Shown here: in pieces, positions 6,817 to 13,282 of the stretch
Position numbering within the stretch: the first letter of the stretch is position 1
How the letters are laid out: the number at the start of each line of letters is the position of its first letter
Assembly: GCA_035655435.1 (NCBI GenBank)
Contig: DASRUN010000065.1
Coordinates: 1 to 17,129, forward strand
Direction: 5' to 3'
Length of the DNA: 17,129 bases
DNA from: UBA493 sp035655435
GTDB lineage: Archaea; Iainarchaeota; Iainarchaeia; Iainarchaeales; Iainarchaeaceae
Translations under genes and position numbers: made by a program
The notes under the pieces: generated by a model
What the model saw: only the letters and a program-made list of their open reading frames with translations
The model's database searches: none
What the model was told of the DNA's origin: nothing

Positions 6817-7254
6817 ATGTTTGATGCAATTGTTGGGGCAATAGGAACTGTGTTTACAATTCTAAAAGGATTATACCAATTAATTCAAGATAAACCAAAA
6901 TTATCAGTTGAATTGGGCTGGCATGCACATGTGGATGAACCTCACGTTTTTTATGAACTAAAAATAAGAGCTACTAATCAAGGTAGAAGACCTATTTCTA
7001 TTGAAAAATTAGGGATTACAATTGGCGGAATAGACCTTGATGTAGATTCTCAAATGTCGGATAAATTACCCAAAAAACTCGGTGAAACCGATATTGTAAA
7101 TGGGGGTATTTTATTGACAAATGTCATGCTTGCAAATGAACCGACAGATTATGCTGTATTCGGTTGGGTTAAAGACCACGCCCACAAAAAATATTTATCT
7201 GTAAATAGTATTGCTATCAAAAAAGAATGGCTTGGCAATTTCTTATTCAGTTGA
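6817..7254 (+). CDS. Membrane-anchored hypothetical protein
   Basis: The product has 145 residues. The first 20 (MFDAIVGAIGTVFTILKGLY) form a hydrophobic or amphipathic anchor; the rest looks like a beta-sandwich domain (YELKIRATNQGRRPISIEKL, then alternating strands). The 'N-x-GRRP-I-I' strand pattern recurs in uncharacterised membrane-anchored proteins, but I cannot name the family. A TATA-like element lies about 28 bases before the ATG, so the gene is probably leaderless. It diverges from the four-span membrane protein and shares the 14-base box array with it. Confidence 0.6.
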   Translation: MFDAIVGAIGTVFTILKGLYQLIQDKPKLSVELGWHAHVDEPHVFYELKIRATNQGRRPISIEKLGITIGGIDLDVDSQMSDKLPKKLGETDIVNGGILLTNVMLANEPTDYAVFGWVKDHAHKKYLSVNSIAIKKEWLGNFLFS

Positions 7255-7273
7255 ACTTTAACTCCTTTTGTCC

Positions 7274-7438
7274 TTACTCAATAGCCCTTTGAATTTTGGT
7301 AAATTCTTGCTCGGTCAATTCAACGAGATTAGCAGAAATCCCTTTGGCTTTTTGTAAGTCTATTTTGTTTTTTAACCGAGTAGCCAAAACACCCCTTGTC
7401 GTTGGGTTGTTCGGAATTGGCAAAGACTTTATTTTGCC
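7274..7438 (-). pseudogene. 54-codon open stretch after the ABC-F stop, possible gene remnant
   Basis: Directly after the TAG of the ABC-F gene the same frame stays open for 54 codons to a TAA at 7274-7276. It reads GKIKSLPIPNNPTTRGVLAT and ends in LVELTEQEFTKIQRAIE, with a composition typical of real protein. There is no ATG; a TTG at 7423 could start 49 residues. It may be the 3' end of a gene whose front was lost, a small TTG-start gene, or a C-terminal extension reached by TAG readthrough. The other frames here are interrupted by stops. Not recognised. Confidence 0.35.
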
Positions 7439-9019
7439 CTAATTTTTCATTCTCATTTCAGTTACGGTTCCATCGGCCACTTTGAGTATTCTTTGTGCGA
7501 TTTTTTTTATGAAATAACGATCATGTGATATCGCGAGTATTGCGCCGTCATAATTCAAAAACGCTTTTTCTATTATTTCACGTGCGTCAATGTCCAAATG
7601 ATTTGTTGGTTCATCAAGGAGCAATAAATTTGGTTTTTCAATCAAAATTTTGAGCAAATTTAATCTTGATTTTTCTCCCATTGAAAGCTGTGAAATGGGT
7701 TTGAAAACTTCTTCATCCTGTACAAAGCCCATCATGGATAAATGCTGGCGTGTTTTTGCCATGTCCTTCAGCATTGTGTGTATTTCTTCGTAAAGTGTTG
7801 CTGTGCTTGTAAGGTCTTTCAATTCCTGGTCAGCATAACTAATTTTTGCGCGCGCATCAAAATTCATTTCTCCGGAAATTTTTGGTATTCTTCCTTCAAT
7901 TGTTTTGAATAGCGTGCTTTTTCCTAGCCCGTTTTCGCCGATCAAAACTATTTTTTGTCCCGGAGCAATGTTGAATGTGATGTGTGAAAGCAACGGCTTT
8001 TTGTAACCAACCGAAAGGTTTTCAATTTCAATTATTAAATTTGAATTGATTGGAGAGGCATCAAAATGTGTTTTGAATTGTGTCCTGTCCAAATCCGGTC
8101 TTTCGACTATTTCGCGTTTTTCAAGTAACCTTTCTCTGTATTTTCCCTGGCTTACTTTTAACGGGCTTTTTCCTATGCGCGCAATCTTATCCTTTTCATT
8201 TGCCAAATATTTGTTTTCTAATTCATAAGCGGTTTTTTGCGCCGCGAATGTTGCCTCGCGGGTTTTTACGTAATCCGAATAATTTCCGTTGTATTTGATC
8301 CATTTACTGTTTTCGATTTTTATTATTGTGTCGCAAACCATGTCCAAAAAGTACCTATCATGTGTAACCATGAGAACTGTTCCTTTGAATTTTTTCAGAT
8401 AATTTTCTAAAATATCAAGGCGTTTGAAATCCAAGTGATTTGTTGGTTCATCAAGTAAAAGGAAATCCGCTTCGGAAGATAAAATTTGTGCCAATGCAAT
8501 AATTGCGCGTTGTCCTGTGGAAACCGATCCTACTTTTTGATCTAACCATGATTCCGGTATTTCCAATGTTTGCAAAACTGATTTGAGCTTATTTCCTGGT
8601 CTTGGTGTTTCGTGTTCTGCTTTTTTTGAAAGCAATTCGGAATAGCGTTCCGTGAGTTTGGTTAATTCATTATGATCTTTTTCATAAATTGCAGGATCTG
8701 AAAGTTTTTTTTCTATTTGTTCAAGTTCTTTTTCAAAAGTTCCTTGATGATGTATGGTTGCGGTTTCTTCTATTGTTTCGCGCACGGTTTTGTCCATGTC
8801 AAGTTCTATATGTTGAGAGAAATAGGCTGCTTTTCCGTTGAATTCAATGATTCCTGAATAATCTATTTTTCCCAAAATAGCTTTTAGAACCGTGGTTTTT
8901 CCAACTCCGTTTCTTCCTATTAAACCGACTTTGGATCCGTCTGAAATTCCAACGCTTTCATCGCGGAGTATTTCGATTTTCCCTATGGAAATTGAGAGAT
9001 TTTTTATGGAAAGTGCCAT
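7439..9019 (-). CDS. ABC-F family ATPase (ribosome-associated type)
   Basis: Two ABC ATPase domains in one chain with no membrane segments, 526 residues, the ABC-F layout. Members bind the ribosomal E site and act in translation or antibiotic protection. Domain 1 has Walker A GRNGVGKTT (Lys41) and Walker B LLLDEPTNHLD; domain 2 has GENGLGKST and LLLDEPTNHLD. Both switch His motifs (THDRYF, SHDRYF) are present, as is a charged helical linker between the domains. The signature motifs are unusual: VSTGQ and LSMGE instead of LSGGQ/E. I chose ATG 9019 over an upstream in-frame TTG because a TATA-like TTTTAAAG (9041-9050) lies 27 bases away. The role (translation factor or resistance) is not decidable from sequence. 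Confidence 0.88.
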   Translation of the reverse strand: MALSIKNLSISIGKIEILRDESVGISDGSKVGLIGRNGVGKTTVLKAILGKIDYSGIIEFNGKAAYFSQHIELDMDKTVRETIEETATIHHQGTFEKELEQIEKKLSDPAIYEKDHNELTKLTERYSELLSKKAEHETPRPGNKLKSVLQTLEIPESWLDQKVGSVSTGQRAIIALAQILSSEADFLLLDEPTNHLDFKRLDILENYLKKFKGTVLMVTHDRYFLDMVCDTIIKIENSKWIKYNGNYSDYVKTREATFAAQKTAYELENKYLANEKDKIARIGKSPLKVSQGKYRERLLEKREIVERPDLDRTQFKTHFDASPINSNLIIEIENLSVGYKKPLLSHITFNIAPGQKIVLIGENGLGKSTLFKTIEGRIPKISGEMNFDARAKISYADQELKDLTSTATLYEEIHTMLKDMAKTRQHLSMMGFVQDEEVFKPISQLSMGEKSRLNLLKILIEKPNLLLLDEPTNHLDIDAREIIEKAFLNYDGAILAISHDRYFIKKIAQRILKVADGTVTEMRMKN

Positions 9020-9115
9020 ATACAATTATCAAGGGCGATTCCTTTAAAACATACTTTCGTGGCGGGTTAAAATACAAGTTAATGCAAATACTTACTCGTT
9101 TAAAGGTTTTTTTTT

Positions 9116-10114
9116 ATGGATTCTCAAAATAAGGCAAAGCAAAAACCGATTTCAAATTCTATTCTATCAAAAATGACTGATAGAGTTCCTATTGTTGAGT
9201 CCGGTTCAACTGTTAAAACTGTTATGGAATATTTTGCAAGAACCGCGCCTGATTTGGAATTGATTAATTATGTGTATGTTGTTGACAAAAGCAAAAAGCT
9301 TGTTGGAATTTTGTCATTAAAAAAACTTTTTCGTGCTGCCTCCGACATTATAGTGGATACGTTGTTTGCTGATCAGCACATTGTTTCTGTGTTGCCGGAT
9401 GACAGTCCTGAGTATGCTGTTCATCTTTCTGTTCGCCACAGACTTGCGTCCATTCCTGTTGTTGATAAGAACAATGTTTTTTTGGGTGTTGTTCCTGCGG
9501 AAAACATTATTTCTGTTATTCATGAAAAACATGCCGATTATCGTGCCGCACGAACGGGTGTTCATAGATCGCATGCCGGTTTTGATGCTTTCCTCGATGT
9601 TTCTGTTTTGGATTCGGTAAAGCATAGAATTCTTTGGCTCTTAATTGGTCTTTGCGGAGGTTTGGTTGCAGCTAAAGTAATTTCCGGTTTTGAAATGACA
9701 ATTGAGAAAAATCTTATTCTTGCAACTTTTATTCCTCTTGTAGTGTATATTGCGGATGCTGTTAGGACTCAGCTTGAGGCTTTTGCAATAAGAGATTTTG
9801 CTGTTTTCAGGCGCATTGATTTTTTTGCGTATTTTGCAAAACAGGCTTCGGTTGTTTTTATTATTTCTCTTATAATGGGAATTGTCACTTCGCTTCTCAG
9901 TTTGCTTTTGTACAATAATTTGAATCTCTCAATCATTCTTGGCGCTGCCATAATTGCGGCATGCATTTCTTCAGTATTAACGGGTTTAATTGTACCGATT
10001 GTTTTCATGAAAATGAACCGCGATCCCGCAGATGCAAGCGGCCCAATAGGAACAATCATCCAGGATATTCTGAGCGTATTCATTTACTTTTTAATCGCAA
10101 GCGCGGTTTTGTGA
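9116..10114 (+). CDS. mgtE: MgtE-like magnesium channel with CBS pair, no MgtE N domain
   Basis: A 332-residue protein with two CBS domains (about residues 15-75 and 80-140: VYVVDKSKKLVGILSLKKLF, then SIPVVDKNNVFLGVVPAENI) followed by a five-helix MgtE membrane domain (about 165-332). The membrane part keeps PLVVYIADAVRTQ, equivalent to the P...GN.G.Q region of helix 2, and DPADASGPIGTIIQDILSVFIYF, the metal-site helix (DPA...GP..T...D). Bacterial MgtE (about 450 residues) has an extra N-terminal Mg-sensing helical domain, which is absent. CBS domains probably gate the pore by Mg2+ or nucleotide binding. It is transcribed divergently from the ABC-F gene. Confidence 0.8.
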   Translation: MDSQNKAKQKPISNSILSKMTDRVPIVESGSTVKTVMEYFARTAPDLELINYVYVVDKSKKLVGILSLKKLFRAASDIIVDTLFADQHIVSVLPDDSPEYAVHLSVRHRLASIPVVDKNNVFLGVVPAENIISVIHEKHADYRAARTGVHRSHAGFDAFLDVSVLDSVKHRILWLLIGLCGGLVAAKVISGFEMTIEKNLILATFIPLVVYIADAVRTQLEAFAIRDFAVFRRIDFFAYFAKQASVVFIISLIMGIVTSLLSLLLYNNLNLSIILGAAIIAACISSVLTGLIVPIVFMKMNRDPADASGPIGTIIQDILSVFIYFLIASAVL

Positions 10115-10125
10115 AAAGTTAAATA

Positions 10126-10147
10126 TTTTTTTTTAAATAATTTTTTT
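10126..10147 (+). terminator. Oligo-T terminator of the mgtE gene
   Basis: Runs of nine T (10126-10134) and seven T (10141-10147) begin 12 bases after the mgtE-like stop, with no strong hairpin before them. This is the archaeal style of intrinsic terminator. The converging gene on the minus strand ends at 10152. Confidence 0.6.
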
Positions 10148-10151
10148 AGAA

Positions 10152-11387
10152 TTAGGTTAGTATTAGTTTCACAAGTCCAAGCGGGCTTATCGTATTTTTC
10201 TTTGCTTTTTCGTCTGCAAGCATTCCGGAGATTGCTTCTTTTACTTTCGGTTTTTTCGCGGCTTTTCCGATTACCAAATTCAAAAGGAATTTGTATTTTC
10301 CGATTTTCTGCAAATTGTAAGATGTTTCGAGTTCCGGTCCAATTGTTTCCCAGAGTTCTTTATCATAAGCGTCAAGGTTTTGTTCGGAAAAATTCTTTTC
10401 TTTGAGTGTGCGCGCAACGTGTTTTCCCGCGAATTTTCCGGATGTCATTGCATTTCCAACTCCTTCTCCTGAAAAAGGATCAATCAAAGAGGCTGCATCT
10501 CCTACAAGCAACCAACCGTTTCCGTGGTTTTTTCTATGATAAGATCCAAGAGGCAAGGTCCATATTTTTATTCCTTGTTCGTCGATTTTTGCGTCTTTGA
10601 ATCTTTCTTTAAAGAGCGGCGAATTCGCAATAATTTCTTCCTGGGCTTTTTTCAAATCGAATTTTCTTTTTTGTTTCTCGCTTGTTAATAATCCCAATCC
10701 GACATTTGACCAGCCGTTGTCCAATGGAAAAATCCAAAAGTAACCAGGCATTACCGCGTCAACAAAGTGCAATTCAATATTTCCCGTCATTCCTGTAACA
10801 CCTTTGTAATAACCGCGTGTTGCAATAACCTGATGTTCAGGGGGAAGAGTTCCTTGTCCGACTTTTTGCGCGACAACGCTTGATGTTCCGTCCGCTCCTA
10901 TAACCATTTTTGATTTTATTTCAATTTCTTTTCCGTCTTTTGTTTTGCCTTTAACTCCTCTAACATAATCATTTTCCCAGAGCAAATCCATTACGGTAAA
11001 TTCTTCGAGTGTTTCAACCTGTTTTTTTGCATTTTGGAATATTACATTGTCTCCGTTGATTCTTTTTACAACAAATCCCGGTTTGGTTTGTGTTTTTCTC
11101 TCGGATCCCGGGAATGGAATATCAACTACATCTCCTTTTGGAGAGCTGAATAAAACTCCGTAAACTCCTTCATGCGGAACTTTGTCAAAATCCTTTATGA
11201 TTCCAAGTTCTTTTGCTATTCCAACGCTTTTTCCGGAAAAAGCATCTCCGCAGATTTTATCTCTTGGAAATTTTGCTTTATCAATTAGTAAAATGCTCTG
11301 AACACCGTTCTTTTTGAGGAACATTGCCGTTGATGATCCGCCAGGACCTCCACCAACAACAATAACATCGTACTCGGTTTTAACCAT
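10152..11387 (-). CDS. Geranylgeranyl reductase family flavoprotein
   Basis: Reduces the double bonds of geranylgeranyl chains in archaeal ether lipids (digeranylgeranylglycerophospholipid reductase type). The 411-residue protein has an N-terminal FAD-binding GGGPGG (residues 12-17), the KICGDA segment (44-49) with Cys46, GADGTSS (164-170), the family fingerprint YxWxFP...VG (Tyr216 to Gly230), and the second FAD motif GDAASLIDPFSGEGVG (296-311). A TATA-like TTTTAAAT at about 11411-11418 lies 27 bases before ATG 11387, so it is probably leaderless. The membrane protein gene at 11433 lies 45 bases upstream on the same strand. The family is well supported; the exact lipid substrate is inferred from the archaeal context. 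Confidence 0.88.
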   Translation of the reverse strand: MVKTEYDVIVVGGGPGGSSTAMFLKKNGVQSILLIDKAKFPRDKICGDAFSGKSVGIAKELGIIKDFDKVPHEGVYGVLFSSPKGDVVDIPFPGSERKTQTKPGFVVKRINGDNVIFQNAKKQVETLEEFTVMDLLWENDYVRGVKGKTKDGKEIEIKSKMVIGADGTSSVVAQKVGQGTLPPEHQVIATRGYYKGVTGMTGNIELHFVDAVMPGYFWIFPLDNGWSNVGLGLLTSEKQKRKFDLKKAQEEIIANSPLFKERFKDAKIDEQGIKIWTLPLGSYHRKNHGNGWLLVGDAASLIDPFSGEGVGNAMTSGKFAGKHVARTLKEKNFSEQNLDAYDKELWETIGPELETSYNLQKIGKYKFLLNLVIGKAAKKPKVKEAISGMLADEKAKKNTISPLGLVKLILT

Positions 11388-11432
11388 GTAACCTAAAACA
11401 TTAGAACCTATTTTAAATGCTATTCGTTCCTT

Positions 11433-11717
11433 TCAAAGTTCGCTTGTGGGAGTAAGTAAATTTTTTATTCCGTATTTTTTTATGTAAAAGAAAAGATGAA
11501 TAATTGGAACAAGTGCTGCAATGGAGTTGAGGGCTAAGAATGAAATCGAATTCAGAACAAAAGCGTAATAACTCAAACTCGCTGAACCCAAAAAATAGAG
11601 TAACATAAACCTTTTTTTCATTCCCGGTTTTCCTGATTTGATTGTATCAACTATTCCCGGGAGCCAGGCTATTGCTATTAGGGCTAATCCGAGTAAACCG
11701 AAGATTTCTGTTTCCAT
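11433..11717 (-). CDS. Small three-helix membrane protein, SemiSWEET/PQ-loop-like
   Basis: The 94-residue protein has three hydrophobic helices (about 5-22, 36-54, 58-78). The first ends in AWLPGIVDTIKSGK, which resembles the 'xWxPQxxxTIK' turn of SemiSWEET/PQ-loop proteins and the related lipid-A biosynthesis N-terminal domain, but the PQ is PG here. Middle residues FLGSASLSYYAFVLNSISF fit the second repeat helix. Proteins of this size form dimers that move small sugars, but no substrate can be inferred. A TATA-like AAATTATTAAACC at 11738-11750 gives a leaderless start. Confidence 0.55.
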   Translation of the reverse strand: METEIFGLLGLALIAIAWLPGIVDTIKSGKPGMKKRFMLLYFLGSASLSYYAFVLNSISFLALNSIAALVPIIHLFFYIKKYGIKNLLTPTSEL

Positions 11718-11812
11718 TCTGAGAATAAGGGTTTTTAGGTTTAATAATTTGCCTTTGTTATGTTGAATCTCTCTGAATAATCTTAATAAACCAGTTTGGA
11801 TACAGATTTCTT

Positions 11813-12211
11813 ATGCCGCACTTTGATGTATTCCTTTTCAACAAGAAAGGTGTGAAAAAGAACATGGTTCTAGAGCTTGAGAACGGAGACGGAATTCTAG
11901 AATCCATAAAAAGCGCCATGATTGACAATAATGTTAGCGAAGTAAAAATCGAGGGTGCTGAGGGAGTTTGTGATGAAATTTTTATTAATTATTTTGAGCG
12001 CAGTCAATACAAATCAAGCAATCTAAAGAACGCGCGCGTTATACTTGCTTCCGGAAATTACAAATTGAGTTATGGTGAATTGTACGGTACAATGAAAATC
12101 GTTACAGGAGAAAAGCCTCCAATGCAGGGAACGGTTGTTAGAGGAAAAGCCAAAGACGGTTTTAAGATTACACTTTCTTTTGTAGAACTTGTTGACATGC
12201 CGGCAAAATAA
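11813..12211 (+). CDS. Hypothetical protein, possibly PPC/DUF296-like
   Basis: The 132-residue soluble protein shows an N-terminal strand-loop part, a LELENGDGILESIKSAMIDN helix start, VKIEGAEGVCDEIFI, and a C-terminal strand run (NYKLSYGELYGTMKIVTGEK to ITLSFVEL). The order resembles the PPC (DUF296) fold, in which a 'GEdile.L' helix is followed by a 'G' strand and a C-terminal sheet, but the His-rich motif of typical members is missing, so I hold this loosely. TATA-like CTTAATAAA (11782-11790) lies 27 bases before the ATG. T7 and T6 runs follow the stop. Confidence 0.55.
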   Translation: MPHFDVFLFNKKGVKKNMVLELENGDGILESIKSAMIDNNVSEVKIEGAEGVCDEIFINYFERSQYKSSNLKNARVILASGNYKLSYGELYGTMKIVTGEKPPMQGTVVRGKAKDGFKITLSFVELVDMPAK

Positions 12212-12213
12212 AC

Positions 12214-12228
12214 TTTTTTTGCTTTTTT
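12214..12228 (+). terminator. Oligo-T terminator
   Basis: T7 (12214-12220) and T6 (12223-12228) separated by GC lie just after the stop of the gene at 11813. A TATA-like CTTAATTAAT (12249-12258) follows, 26 bases before the next ATG, so the next gene has its own promoter. Confidence 0.5.
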
Positions 12229-12278
12229 AATTTTGAATTACATTTCTCTTAATTAATTTTTCGAACTATTTTATTTTT

Positions 12279-12836
12279 ATGGAACTTATTATTGCTACAG
12301 GCAACAGGCATAAAGTTGAGGAAATGCAAAAAATCCTCAAGGAATTTTCAATCAATCTAAAGCAGGTTGAAATAAAATTATTGGAACCTGATTTTGATTC
12401 TCAGGAAGAGGTTGCGGAAGAAAAAGCGCGCCAGGCTTTTGTGAAAGTGAAAAAACCGGTTATTGCGGAAGACACCGGAGTTTACTTTGAAGGTTATAAT
12501 AATTTTCCCGGCCTCTTTGCAAAGCGTGTTTTTTTGGGAATTGGTTTTGAGGGTTTGCTTGCGCTGATAAAAAATGCAAAAAACAAAAAAGCCTATTTCA
12601 AAACCGTGGTTTCTTACTATGACGGAAAAACAATGAAATCATTTTCCGGAATTTTGAAAGGCACGTTGCTCGAAAAACTTGTGAATGAAAATGCGGATCG
12701 TTTGCCATACGAAAAATTGTTTGTTCCTGATGGATCAAAGAAAGCGCTTGTTGACATTCCTCTTGAGGAAAAGAACAAAATTTCGCATCGCGCAATTGCA
12801 ACAAGAAAATTGGGTGAGTGGCTGAAAAATAAGTGA
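12279..12836 (+). CDS. XTP/dITP pyrophosphatase (RdgB/HAM1 family)
   Basis: Hydrolyses non-canonical purine triphosphates (XTP, ITP, dITP) to monophosphate and pyrophosphate, keeping them out of RNA and DNA. It has 185 residues, the normal length. Landmarks are TGNRHK (7-12) for nucleotide binding, AEDTGVYFEG with the metal-binding acidic residues (about 62-71), FPGLFAKR, LPYEKLFVPDG in place of the usual 'F.GYDPIF.p.G', and the C-terminal SHRAIATRKL with the conserved SHR. The YDP motif is changed to YEK, so base specificity could differ a little. The stop lies 4 bases from the 3' end of the convergent tRNA. Confidence 0.87.
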   Translation: MELIIATGNRHKVEEMQKILKEFSINLKQVEIKLLEPDFDSQEEVAEEKARQAFVKVKKPVIAEDTGVYFEGYNNFPGLFAKRVFLGIGFEGLLALIKNAKNKKAYFKTVVSYYDGKTMKSFSGILKGTLLEKLVNENADRLPYEKLFVPDGSKKALVDIPLEEKNKISHRAIATRKLGEWLKNK

Positions 12837-12840
12837 AAGT

Positions 12841-12923
12841 GCAGAGGGCAGGATTCGAACCTGCGAAGACGCTGAGTCACTGCCTCCTGAAGGCAGCCCC
12901 TTAGACCGCTTGGGTACCACTGC
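12841..12923 (-). tRNA. tRNA-Leu (anticodon CAG)
   Basis: Folding the minus strand gives a 7-base acceptor stem with one U-U mismatch at 5:68, a D arm with CCC/GGG, anticodon stem CTGCC/GGCAG with loop TTCAGGA (anticodon CAG at 12889-12887), a long class II variable arm, and T arm GCAGG-TTCGAAT-CCTGC. Discriminator A73 (12840) fits leucine. CCA is not encoded. A TATA-like CTTAATAATTT (12950-12960) lies about 30 bases upstream of the 5' end. Confidence 0.92.
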
Positions 12924-13000
12924 AAAGTGAAGCTAGAATTTGGGTTTGTAAATTATTAAGAATTGTCGCAATTCAAAAGAATAAGTTATTTTGGAAAAAA

Positions 13001-13027
13001 GTTATTTGAGGAGTTTATTTACTCCTC
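13001..13027 (-). terminator. Hairpin overlapping the stop of the acidic ORF
   Basis: A perfect 7-base stem GAGGAGT/ACTCCTC with a 6-base loop (13008-13027) includes the last codons and stop of the 35-codon gene. AAATAAC and six T (13000-12995) follow on the minus strand. It looks like a terminator, which is unusual in a genome that mostly uses bare oligo-T. Confidence 0.5.
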
Positions 13028-13126
13028 GTCGCCGTCTGGTTCTTCCCAGTCTTCCGAGTCTGAGTCGTCGGTATCCGCGTCCTCTTCATCAAACTTCAAT
13101 TCTTCTTCCACTAATGCTGTATTCAT
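13019..13126 (-). CDS. 35-residue highly acidic protein with strong Shine-Dalgarno
   Basis: A short ORF reads MNTALVEEELKFDEEDADTD and continues to a TAA: 35 residues, 19 of them Asp or Glu and one Lys. GGAGGT stands 7 bases before the ATG on the minus strand, the strongest ribosome binding site I see here, and most neighbours appear leaderless. A TATA-like TATATTTAAA (13174-13183) lies upstream at a distance giving a leader of about 20-25 bases. A hairpin overlaps the stop. The acidic tail could mimic nucleic acid or bind metal or basic proteins; none of this is shown by the sequence. Its own promoter argues against it being part of the copper operon. Confidence 0.65.
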   Translation of the reverse strand: MNTALVEEELKFDEEDADTDDSDSEDWEEPDGDEE

Positions 13127-13184
13127 GATAAGAACCTCCAAATGCAATTACTCGAATACGGTTGCAATGATTTTTTAAATATAT

Positions 13185-13267
13185 TAGGTCATTATGAGAC
13201 ATGTGTCTCTCGGCGGAGAGGTCCGCCGTCAGACCTATTCTATCTTCGGCTTTTAGCCTCGATAGAA
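13185..13267. other. Cluster of hairpins between copA and the acidic ORF
   Basis: Perfect complementary pieces pack 83 bases: an outer TAGGTC/GACCTA pair (13185-13190 with 13232-13237) encloses GAGACA/TGTCTC (13196-13201 with 13204-13209) and CGGCGGA/TCCGCCG with a 4-base loop (13211-13228). Next to it is TTCTATC/GATAGAA (13238-13244 with 13261-13267), itself enclosing GGCT/AGCC. The local GC content is well above the flanks. On the minus strand it is the 3' end of the copper operon; on the + strand it could be a separate RNA. It could be a 3' processing signal, a non-coding RNA or a protein site. Confidence 0.5.
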
Positions 13268-13282
13268 CTTCACTTGGTTAGC

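Noticed and set aside
12963..13178. 71-codon Ser-rich frame on the + strand
   Set aside because: The Ser runs are the complement of GAA/GAC-type codons of the acidic ORF on the minus strand, which has the Shine-Dalgarno site.
13195..13257. 20-codon + strand frame inside the hairpin cluster
   Set aside because: No ribosome binding site and it lies wholly within the complementary stems, which explain the sequence better.
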